From positions 1 through 9,046 of the forward strand of contig JAICQW010000067.1 in NCBI GenBank assembly GCA_025937665.1: a stretch of 9,046 bases of DNA. The letters are read 5' to 3'. The notes under the pieces are model-generated. The model worked only from the letters and a program-made list of their open reading frames with translations. It was not told the DNA's origin and made no database searches. Shown here one piece after another: positions 1 to 6,708 of this stretch; position 1 is the first letter of the stretch; the number at the start of each line of letters is the position of its first letter. The stretch is from Nitrososphaeraceae archaeon (GTDB lineage Archaea; Thermoproteota; Nitrososphaeria; Nitrososphaerales; Nitrososphaeraceae). The position numbers and the translations under genes are program-made.

Positions 1-1
1 A

Positions 2-166
2 TCCATGTCTGAAAAGGATTTATCAAGACTTGCTATTGAAATTGAGACAAATATGAAAAGATACGCCGAAGATTTGGACTTTGAAAAGGCGATACAATTA
101 AGAGACCAATTGACGAAAATAAAAAAGGTGTTAGACAATCGGATTGTTGAGGCACCAACAAGATAG
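2..166 (+). CDS. uvrB: UvrABC system protein B, C-terminal fragment (UVR motif)
   Basis: This is the last 54 codons of a gene that begins before the window; it ends at TAG 164-166. The translation contains a charged helical hairpin with the core YAEDLDFEKAIQLRDQ, the classic UVR motif at the C-terminus of UvrB. In the known family this motif pairs with the matching motif in UvrC and recruits it to the UvrB-DNA pre-incision complex. The identification rests on this motif and on the uvrA and uvrC genes directly downstream on the same strand. The helicase-like body of UvrB, with its ATP site and beta-hairpin, lies outside the window, so its integrity cannot be judged. UvrC carries the same type of motif, but position at the head of a uvrA-uvrC operon and a complete uvrC downstream make UvrB the clear choice. 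Confidence 0.9.
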   Translation, partial: SMSEKDLSRLAIEIETNMKRYAEDLDFEKAIQLRDQLTKIKKVLDNRIVEAPTR

Positions 167-174
167 TATCACGC

Positions 175-179
175 AGGTG
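175..179 (+). promoter_or_regulatory. Ribosome binding site of uvrA
   Basis: AGGTG lies 10 bases before the TTG at 190 and matches the 3' end of 16S rRNA (GGAGGTGAT complement). It supports the TTG start. The frame upstream is open only back to a TGA at 148-150 and has no ATG or GTG, and the next in-frame ATG lies far inside the first ATPase module. Confidence 0.6.
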
Positions 180-189
180 TAAATTAAAA

Positions 190-3120
190 TTGAATAACAC
201 AAACAATAATTTCAATGGCGAAAGAATAATAATAAAAGGTGCAAGAGAGCATAACCTAAAAAACATAAACGTTGAAATTCCCAAATACAAGTTAGTAGTT
301 CTAACGGGGCTTTCTGGATCGGGCAAGTCAACTTTGGCCTTTGATACTATTTACGCAGAGGGGCAAAGGAGATATGTCGAATCTCTTTCCGCATATGCAA
401 GACAATTCTTAGAAATGATGGATAAACCTGATGTCGATTCTATAGAAGGATTATCACCTGCAATCTCAATACAGCAAAAGACAACAAGTAAAAATCCACG
501 CTCTACAGTAGGAACGGTGACCGAGATTTATGATTATTTGCGATTGCTTTATGCCAGAATAGGAGTACCACACTGTCCTCAGTGCGGAAGAAAGATTACT
601 GCACAGTCAGCAGATTTTATTACTGATACCATTATTAAGACTTCAAAAGGAAAGAATGTGCTTTTACTGGCTCCCATAGTAGAAGCAAAAAAAGGAACAT
701 ATGAAAAATTATTTCAAGAGTTAAAACAAAATGGATACACAAGGATTAGACTGGATGGCGAGATTATCAATCTGAGTGACGACAATGAAGAAGATAATAA
801 ACAAGGCGATATAAAGAGAAATATTCAAAATCGCATACTTAACAAATTCAAAAAACACACCATTGAAGTCGTTGTTGACAGGATAAGGCCTTCAGTAGAG
901 GACAGGTCTAGGCTTTTTGATTCAGTACAAACTGCTCTAAAGACAGCAAATGGACTGGTTAAAATTTTAATACCCGATGATAATAGCGAAACAGTCTATT
1001 CACAAAGAAAAGCGTGTACCAGGTGTGGCATAAGTATCCAGGATCTTGAACCGCGCTCATTCTCATTTAACTCACCGTTTGGAGCATGCAAACAATGTAA
1101 CGGACTTGGTATCAAAGTCGAGTTTGACCCGGAGCTAGTTATTCCGGATAGAAAAAAGAGCATTTTAGACGGCGCAATAAAACCATGGGCAGGCCACTTT
1201 GCAACGTTCAGATCTTCCATGTTGCGCGACGTGGGTAAGAAATTTGGTTTTAACTTATATCAACCCATATCAGCTATGACAAAAAAGCAATTGGGTGTTA
1301 TCCTTTACGGAACAGATGAGAATATACATTACAAATATCAATCTAAGAGATCTGATTCTACCTGGGAGTACCGTAGCTCCTTTGAAGGAGTCATACCGAA
1401 TTTAGACAGAGTCTATGCACAAACAGAATCTGAAGCAAAACGGAAAGACTTGGAGCAGTTCATAAGAGAGCTTCCCTGCGAACTGTGCAAAGGTATGCGA
1501 CTGCGTCCTGATTCTTTAGCTGTCAAGATTGCGGGCAAATCTATCATGAATGTATGTGATTTCTCAATTGACAAGTGTTATGATTTTTTCATGACTCTTT
1601 CTCTTTCTCAGACTGATAGATATATTGCAAAAAATATACTCAAGGAAATTATCTCTAGACTGGAATTTCTAAAAAACGTTGGACTTAACTATCTTACTTT
1701 AAACAGGATGACGTCCACGCTATCGGGTGGCGAATCTCAAAGAATACGTCTTGCCACACAGATTGGTTCTAACCTCACTGGCGTTTTGTACGTCCTTGAT
1801 GAGCCAACGATTGGGCTTCACCAGCGAGATAATAACAGATTGATTGAAACCCTAAGAAAGTTAAGAGACCTTGGTAACACACTTATAATTGTCGAACACG
1901 ATGAAGAAGTTATTAGAAGCTCAGACTGGATTATCGATATAGGAGAGGGCGCTGGAATTCATGGTGGAAAGGTAGTTGCAGAGGGTCTTCTCAATGATAT
2001 AATAGATAACAAGAATTCTATAACTGGAAGATTCCTTAAAGGTGACGACAAGGTTTACCACAACAATGTTCAAAGGGATCCGAAGAGCTGGATTACGCTT
2101 CATAATGCCAGAGAGAACAATCTCAAAAAGATAACAGTAGATTTTCCTCTTGGTTGCATGACAACAGTAACTGGCGTATCGGGCTCTGGAAAATCAACTT
2201 TAGTAAATGAAATACTTTTCAAATCATTGTCAAATCATTTTTACTCTTCTAAGGATAGGCCTGGATCCCATGATAAAATCACGGGTCTTCAAAATCTGGA
2301 CAAGGTGATAGGTATTGATCAATCTCCAATTGGTAGAACACCTCGGTCTAATACAGCAACTTATGTGAATGCTTTTGGTCCCATACGAGAGATCTTTTCT
2401 AAAACGATCAAGGCTAAGGAAATGGGATATAAACCTGGTCGATTCTCATTTAATGTTCCAGGTGGCCGCTGTGATTCATGTGAAGGTGCTGGAGTCAAAA
2501 GAATAGAGATGCAATTTCTTGCAGATGTATATGTTACTTGTGATGAATGTAAGGGTAAAAGATACAATTCAGAAACCTTACAGATAACATACAAAGGCAA
2601 GACAATATCTGACGTCTTAGACATGACAGTAGAAGAGGCTCTTAATTTCTTTGCAAATATCGCATCTATTGAGAGAAAACTAATGACGCTTAATGATGTA
2701 GGATTAGGATATATAAGATTAGGACAGCCGGCAACTACACTTTCGGGTGGCGAAGCCCAGCGAATAAAGTTATCATCAGAGCTAGCAAGAAGGGATACTG
2801 GAAGTACGCTATATATTTTGGATGAACCAACGACAGGATTACATTTTGCTGATGTTAAAAAGCTGCTACATGTGTTAGATAGACTTGTAAATCTTGGTAA
2901 CACAGTCATATTGATTGAACACAATCTTGACGTAATAGCAGCATCTGACTGGATAGTTGATCTTGGTCCTGAAGGAGGAGACAACGGCGGAAATATTGTT
3001 GTTACTGGCACACCAGAACAAGTTTCAAATCACATTACAAGTCATACTGGAAAATACCTCAAATCCAAATTGGTCCTAAGCCAGACGATAAGAAAAACTA
3101 AAAGTGGTATGCGCACGTGA
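190..3120 (+). CDS. uvrA: UvrABC system protein A (excinuclease ATPase subunit)
   Basis: UvrA is the damage-sensing dimer of nucleotide excision repair: it scans DNA, recognises bulky lesions and loads UvrB. The 976-residue product is full length for the family (E. coli 940). It shows two tandem ABC ATPase modules. Module one has Walker A GLSGSGKST (40-48), signature LSGGES (511-516) and Walker B ending D537-E538. Module two has Walker A GVSGSGKST (662-670), signature LSGGEA (851-856) and Walker B ending D878-E879. Zinc-type cysteine sets are C276/C279/C300/C303 and C761/C764/C784/C787; further CxxC pairs at 129/132 and 430/433 probably form the remaining module. Residues 130-250 match the UvrB-binding region and contain an acidic, Asn-rich stretch (about 198-208). 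The start is TTG, the only start codon available upstream of the first Walker motif, with AGGTG before it. The gene follows uvrB by 23 bases and overlaps uvrC by four bases, which indicates one operon. No motif is damaged. Function is very secure. Confidence 0.98.
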   Translation: MNNTNNNFNGERIIIKGAREHNLKNINVEIPKYKLVVLTGLSGSGKSTLAFDTIYAEGQRRYVESLSAYARQFLEMMDKPDVDSIEGLSPAISIQQKTTSKNPRSTVGTVTEIYDYLRLLYARIGVPHCPQCGRKITAQSADFITDTIIKTSKGKNVLLLAPIVEAKKGTYEKLFQELKQNGYTRIRLDGEIINLSDDNEEDNKQGDIKRNIQNRILNKFKKHTIEVVVDRIRPSVEDRSRLFDSVQTALKTANGLVKILIPDDNSETVYSQRKACTRCGISIQDLEPRSFSFNSPFGACKQCNGLGIKVEFDPELVIPDRKKSILDGAIKPWAGHFATFRSSMLRDVGKKFGFNLYQPISAMTKKQLGVILYGTDENIHYKYQSKRSDSTWEYRSSFEGVIPNLDRVYAQTESEAKRKDLEQFIRELPCELCKGMRLRPDSLAVKIAGKSIMNVCDFSIDKCYDFFMTLSLSQTDRYIAKNILKEIISRLEFLKNVGLNYLTLNRMTSTLSGGESQRIRLATQIGSNLTGVLYVLDEPTIGLHQRDNNRLIETLRKLRDLGNTLIIVEHDEEVIRSSDWIIDIGEGAGIHGGKVVAEGLLNDIIDNKNSITGRFLKGDDKVYHNNVQRDPKSWITLHNARENNLKKITVDFPLGCMTTVTGVSGSGKSTLVNEILFKSLSNHFYSSKDRPGSHDKITGLQNLDKVIGIDQSPIGRTPRSNTATYVNAFGPIREIFSKTIKAKEMGYKPGRFSFNVPGGRCDSCEGAGVKRIEMQFLADVYVTCDECKGKRYNSETLQITYKGKTISDVLDMTVEEALNFFANIASIERKLMTLNDVGLGYIRLGQPATTLSGGEAQRIKLSSELARRDTGSTLYILDEPTTGLHFADVKKLLHVLDRLVNLGNTVILIEHNLDVIAASDWIVDLGPEGGDNGGNIVVTGTPEQVSNHITSHTGKYLKSKLVLSQTIRKTKSGMRT

Positions 3121-4781
3121 CTGCTTCCACATTAAATAGAATATTGAACCATTCTGAAAGTATTAAGGAGCTCCGAAAAAAAGTACTGACGCTACCCTAT
3201 GAGCCGGGTGTATACATGATGAAAAATAAAGAGGGAAAAATTATCTACATAGGCAAAGCAAAGAATCTCAGAAAGCGCGTACTGTCTTACTTCACGCATA
3301 GAGGCGCTAGTGAAGCGTCCAATTGGAAGACATCTAAACTCGTCAGCAAAATAGAAGATGTCGAATTCCTCGTTACGGATAGCGAAATTGAAGCCTTTTT
3401 GTTAGAATCCAACTTAATAAAGCAATACAGACCCCTTTTTAATATCGACCTAAAGGATCAGCAGCGCTATACTTATCTCAAGATTTCAGATGAAAAATTT
3501 CCCAGATTGCTTGTGGCAAGAAGGAATAGAGAGGGAAAATTTATGGGAATCAAAGGCAAAGTATTTGGACCCTTTGTGCACGGAAGCTCAAAATATCTAA
3601 CTATAGGTTTATTGAGAAAAATCTTTAAAATTAGAATTTGTAACACCCTTCCGAAAAGGCCTTGTCTTGAATATTTTATTAATAACTGTGACGCTCCATG
3701 CATAAATAACGTTACTCAAAGTGAATATATGAGTAATGTCCAATCACTAGAAAATATTCTTACTGGAAAAAAGAGCATTGACGACTTTATAGATAAAATG
3801 CAAGGCGATATGATTAGTGCGTCACATAGGCTTGACTATGAAAAAGCAAAAGCAATTAGAGATACTGTAAGTAGACTTGAAAATCTAAGATCAAGACAAA
3901 AAATCGAACATTCAATCAGTTCAAGATCTGAAGAGGAGTACATCGGAATCAAGTATGATTTATTGCAATCTAAAGCTCATATATTGATCCTGAGAAGATA
4001 TCGTGGAGTTATCAGAGATAGAAAAAAGTACCAATTTGATTTAATAGGGGACAATTCATTTTCGACTTTCCTGTCACAGTATTATTACTCTAAATCATCA
4101 GTGCCGAGATTTATTTATGTCAATGAAGATCCCGGCTCAAAAGAGGCACTTGAAAAATCCCTGGAAAGGATAGCATCGCACAAAGTGAACATTATCAGGT
4201 TATCTAACCGAATTGAGCCTGAAAGAAAGCAGTTGATGGATTTAGTCGTTAGAAATTTATCGAACTATCTCTCAAAAGGTTTTGAGCCCGCCTTATTTGA
4301 TCTAAAAAAAGTACTGAACCTAAAATCACTGCCAAAAGTTATTGACTGTTTTGATATTTCAAACCTTGGTTTGTCAATAGCTGTTGGTTCTTGCGTAAGA
4401 TTTGTAAATGGAATTCCTGAAAAATCGTTTTATAGAAAATTTAAAATAAGAACTATAAAGGAACAAAATGATTTCGCAATGATAGGTGAGATAGTAAGTC
4501 GCAGGTACGCAAAAGAAGATAAACTCAATTTACCAGATTTAGTATTAATCGACGGTGGAAAAGGACAACTTAATTCTGCAATTGACGCTATATCAAAATT
4601 AGGTCTAAAAATCCCTTGCATATCAATTGCAAAAGAAAAAGAAGAAATATTTGTTCCCAATTCACCCTTCCCCACAGTCATACCAAAGACTAGCAAGTCG
4701 CTTAAGATATTGCAATACCTAAGGAACGAGGCTCATAGGTTTGGACTTAATTATAACATAAAGTTGCGTGATTTGAAATAA
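3117..4781 (+). CDS. uvrC: UvrABC system protein C (dual-incision endonuclease), lacking the C-terminal HhH tail
   Basis: UvrC joins the UvrB-DNA complex and cuts the damaged strand on both sides of the lesion. In this 554-residue protein the N-terminal GIY-YIG nuclease (3' cut) shows GVY 31-33, YIG 44-46, basic R52/R54 and probable catalytic E97 in FLLESNLIK. A UVR motif for UvrB binding lies around 222-256 (LDYEKAKAIRD). The RNase H-like nuclease (5' cut) keeps D413 (CFDIS), D452 (EQNDFAMI), D479 (LIDGGKGQ) and H540 (EAHRFG). The protein ends 14 residues after H540, whereas E. coli UvrC (610 residues) continues into a tandem helix-hairpin-helix DNA-binding domain. The 73 bases after the stop do not encode such a domain in any obvious way, so this is not a simple frameshift. 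The start is GTG inside GTGA, overlapping the uvrA stop; an in-frame TAA at 3099-3101 and no ATG before residue 34 leave no alternative. The overlap suggests translational coupling. There is no strong ribosome binding site. Confidence 0.97.
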   Translation: MTASTLNRILNHSESIKELRKKVLTLPYEPGVYMMKNKEGKIIYIGKAKNLRKRVLSYFTHRGASEASNWKTSKLVSKIEDVEFLVTDSEIEAFLLESNLIKQYRPLFNIDLKDQQRYTYLKISDEKFPRLLVARRNREGKFMGIKGKVFGPFVHGSSKYLTIGLLRKIFKIRICNTLPKRPCLEYFINNCDAPCINNVTQSEYMSNVQSLENILTGKKSIDDFIDKMQGDMISASHRLDYEKAKAIRDTVSRLENLRSRQKIEHSISSRSEEEYIGIKYDLLQSKAHILILRRYRGVIRDRKKYQFDLIGDNSFSTFLSQYYYSKSSVPRFIYVNEDPGSKEALEKSLERIASHKVNIIRLSNRIEPERKQLMDLVVRNLSNYLSKGFEPALFDLKKVLNLKSLPKVIDCFDISNLGLSIAVGSCVRFVNGIPEKSFYRKFKIRTIKEQNDFAMIGEIVSRRYAKEDKLNLPDLVLIDGGKGQLNSAIDAISKLGLKIPCISIAKEKEEIFVPNSPFPTVIPKTSKSLKILQYLRNEAHRFGLNYNIKLRDLK

Positions 4782-4854
4782 ATTTCTGGATTAAAACAGA
4801 TCTAGGCTTAACTACAGTCTAATCGCTAATCTAAAATTTGATTGTTAACTTATC
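4782..4854. other. Convergent intergenic spacer between uvrC and the permease gene
   Basis: These 73 bases separate the 3' ends of two converging transcription units. I see no stable GC-rich hairpin. Read on the - strand there are two short T4 runs (from AAAA near 4794-4797 and 4833-4836), which could serve as weak archaeal-type terminators for the transporter operon. On the + strand there is no run of four or more T, so uvrC transcripts probably end within the antisense of the permease gene. A tandem CTAATC pair (4819-4824 and 4826-4831) looks incidental. Confidence 0.35.
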
Positions 4855-5679
4855 CTATCCTCTAACAGCCCCTAGGGTCATACCCCTTATCATTCTCTTT
4901 TGAAAAATTAACATCAGGATAACCACGGGAATGAGTGCAATATTTATGCCTGCCGTTAGATAACCCCAGTCTATTCTATAAAGTGAAATGAATTGATATA
5001 AGGCAACTTGAAAGACGATAACGTCAGGTCTATTTGAGAGAACTACAGGCAATACAAATTCGTTCCAAGAAAACCTGAACGATAAGATGGCCGCTATTAG
5101 AAAGCCGGGCATAGAAATTGGCACTATGACATGCCAGAAAGCACGTATCTTTGAGCAACCATCAATCAGGGCTGCTTCTTCCAGTTCCTTTGGGATAGTT
5201 TCAAAATAGTTCTTTAGCAGGAATATGTTGAGGGGAATAATAAGAATTTGAAAGGTCAGTACTAATGCAAACAGGGAGTTGAGAAGACCTACGTTGGCTA
5301 GCATTATGTATAATGGGATGATATTTATCACAACAGGGATCATAAATAGCCCCAAAATTGTGCTGATGAGCAGGTTTTTTCCTTTAAAATCAAACCTCGC
5401 AAAAGCATAGCCGCCAAGGGCGCTTACCGCTACACTCAGGCCAGTACTTGCCAAACTAACTGCCAAGCTATTGAAAAGACTGATTACAAGTTTTGGATCT
5501 GTGAGTACGAAGACATAGTTATCCAGGGTTGGTGCACTCGGCAGGAATTGTGGAGGAAAGCTAATGGCTTCTGGATTTGGTTTAAATGAAGTTGAAAGGA
5601 CCCATAAAAGCGGTGCCAAAGTAATAAACAGATAGGTTGCGATTACAAAATAAACCAAGCTCTTTTCTATCAGTAACAT
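4855..5679 (-). CDS. Carbohydrate ABC transporter permease, MalG/UgpE-like (second membrane subunit)
   Basis: This is one of two membrane subunits of a binding-protein-dependent importer. The 274 residues fit the MalG-type (CUT1) family. About six membrane segments are visible near 7-28, 64-92, 102-126, 131-158, 192-215 and 243-262. The cytoplasmic EAA loop that docks on the ATPase is clear: EEAALIDGC with E168-A169-A170 and D173-G174, followed by FWHVIVP. The usual Gly-Ala of the DGA consensus is Gly-Cys here (C175), a small variation. Other family signatures are the N-terminal STSFKP after the first helix and ALGGYAFARF near 87-96. The ATG is preceded by GGAG at 8 bases. It is the last gene of the operon after the binding protein and the first permease, separated from the latter by an unusually long 102 bases. 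Maltose, trehalose, other oligosaccharides or glycerol-phosphate compounds are all possible substrates; sequence alone does not decide, so I give no gene symbol. Confidence 0.93.
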   Translation of the reverse strand: MLLIEKSLVYFVIATYLFITLAPLLWVLSTSFKPNPEAISFPPQFLPSAPTLDNYVFVLTDPKLVISLFNSLAVSLASTGLSVAVSALGGYAFARFDFKGKNLLISTILGLFMIPVVINIIPLYIMLANVGLLNSLFALVLTFQILIIPLNIFLLKNYFETIPKELEEAALIDGCSKIRAFWHVIVPISMPGFLIAAILSFRFSWNEFVLPVVLSNRPDVIVFQVALYQFISLYRIDWGYLTAGINIALIPVVILMLIFQKRMIRGMTLGAVRG

Positions 5680-5781
5680 AGATTATTCTCCATTATCAAA
5701 TAATCATGATTTGGCTCAACTGAATATACTCTATGTAGATTCAATTCTAGCGCATGTTTTTTGCTATGGTTTGATCTCAAG
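5680..5781 (-). other. 102-base gap between the two permease genes
   Basis: Permease genes of such importers usually abut or overlap, so this gap is long. Besides the GGAG site near malG-type gene start it contains a perfect 10-base palindrome AATCATGATT (5702-5711) nested in CAAAT-N7-ATTTG (5697-5713). An AT-rich GTATATTC stretch (- strand, about 5721-5728) is a possible weak internal TATA element. I see no coding potential or clear terminator. Confidence 0.35.
5688..5691 (-). promoter_or_regulatory. Ribosome binding site of the second permease
   Basis: On the - strand this reads GGAG, eight bases before the ATG at 5679. It fits a normal Shine-Dalgarno site and supports the chosen start. 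Confidence 0.6.
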
Positions 5782-6660
5782 TTATTTGTCTTGACTCCTT
5801 AATAGTTTTATATATGAATATGCCAATACCAGGTTCGTTGCAATTAGCAAAAATCCTACAGCAGCTCCCTTTGACAGTAATCCAAATTCAAATGCCTGTC
5901 TATACATGAACAATGATGACGTGGTACTAGAAAAAAGTGGCCCACCATTTGTCATGACTAGGATTAAATCAAAGAAATTTACTGACCACATAGTAATAAG
6001 AATAAGATTTATAATAACAAATGGTCTTAAAAGTGGAAGCGTTATGTAAAAGAAACCTTTAATCTTCGATGCTCCATCTATCCTTGCTGCTTCATAAAGT
6101 ACTGGACTAATTGAGAATAGTCCTGCAGTTAGGAATATTACAGTGAAAGGTGTTCCATGCCACATGTTTGCAACTACCAGTGTCCATACTACTGTTCCGG
6201 GATCTGATAACCAGGAAACAGGCTCTAATCCCAATTGACTGAGACCATAGTTCATTATCCCAAAACTGTCATTAAAGATGAATTTAAAGGAAAAACCAGT
6301 TATGACTGCAGACACAGTCCACGGGATTATGAATATAGCCCTCAGGGTATTCGATCCCCTAATTTGTTGATTCAATACTACTGCAAGTACCATTCCAACA
6401 AAAAACTGAAGAGCTACTGAACCACCTACAAACATTAAACTCACCAGAAGTGACATATGAAAATCACTGTCCTGTACTAGATTCACGAAATTCTTTATTC
6501 CAACATACTTCCAATCACTCAGAATTGTAATTAATGATACATCATGTAATGATAGATATACGTTCCATGTAAGTGGAAACAAAAGAAATGCAGTTAGTAT
6601 CGCGAGAGCTGGCGCTAAAAGCAGATATGGTTGAAGCCTGCCAACCTTTTGCTCTAGCAT
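5782..6660 (-). CDS. Carbohydrate ABC transporter permease, MalF/UgpA-like (first membrane subunit)
   Basis: This is the other membrane subunit, expected to pair with the downstream permease to form the translocation channel. The 292-residue protein has about six membrane segments near 12-34, 68-95, 105-128, 152-178, 215-237 and 265-287. It resembles the short UgpA/LacF-type proteins rather than the 514-residue E. coli MalF, which has extra N-terminal helices and a large periplasmic loop. The EAA loop is canonical: YEAARIDGA with E190-A191-A192 and D195-G196-A197, then FFYITLPLLRP, the docking site for the ATPase. Family signatures PYLLLAPAL at the N-terminus and TNGGP before the last helix are also present. 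The ATG has AGGT six bases upstream and lies 48 bases after the binding-protein stop, so it is probably cotranscribed with that gene. Substrate is unknown. Confidence 0.94.
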   Translation of the reverse strand: MLEQKVGRLQPYLLLAPALAILTAFLLFPLTWNVYLSLHDVSLITILSDWKYVGIKNFVNLVQDSDFHMSLLVSLMFVGGSVALQFFVGMVLAVVLNQQIRGSNTLRAIFIIPWTVSAVITGFSFKFIFNDSFGIMNYGLSQLGLEPVSWLSDPGTVVWTLVVANMWHGTPFTVIFLTAGLFSISPVLYEAARIDGASKIKGFFYITLPLLRPFVIINLILITMWSVNFFDLILVMTNGGPLFSSTTSSLFMYRQAFEFGLLSKGAAVGFLLIATNLVLAYSYIKLLRSQDK

Positions 6661-6666
6661 GGCTTT

Positions 6667-6670
6667 ACCT
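6667..6670 (-). promoter_or_regulatory. Ribosome binding site of the first permease
   Basis: On the - strand this reads AGGT, with six bases (AAAGCC) before the ATG at 6660. It is a short but well-placed Shine-Dalgarno match within the 48-base gap after the binding-protein gene. Confidence 0.5.
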
Positions 6671-6708
6671 AATTAAACGGTCAAAATTGAACTTGTAGAG
6701 AGTTTCAT

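Noticed and set aside
33..326. A 97-codon open frame on the - strand over the uvrB/uvrA junction
   Set aside because: It is antisense to two secure genes, has no ribosome binding site or domain, and is rich in Phe/Leu/Ser as expected from reading AT-rich genes backwards.
996..1220. Further short antisense frames in uvrA, uvrC, the first permease and the binding protein (74-88 codons or less)
   Set aside because: All overlap conserved coding sequence on the other strand and none has independent support.
2361..3011. A 216-codon open frame on the - strand inside uvrA
   Set aside because: It lies fully antisense to the conserved second ATPase module of UvrA, shows no recognisable domain, and its composition is what the reverse of a conserved coding region gives.
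4819..4831. Tandem CTAATC repeat after uvrC
   Set aside because: Two six-base units seven bases apart in AT-rich spacer DNA are within chance expectation and suggest no attachment site or mobile-element end.
6673..6708. An 11-codon mini-ORF (MKLSTSSILTV) starting directly after the binding-protein stop on the - strand
   Set aside because: It has no own ribosome binding site and is too short to separate from chance, although its start abuts the upstream stop codon.
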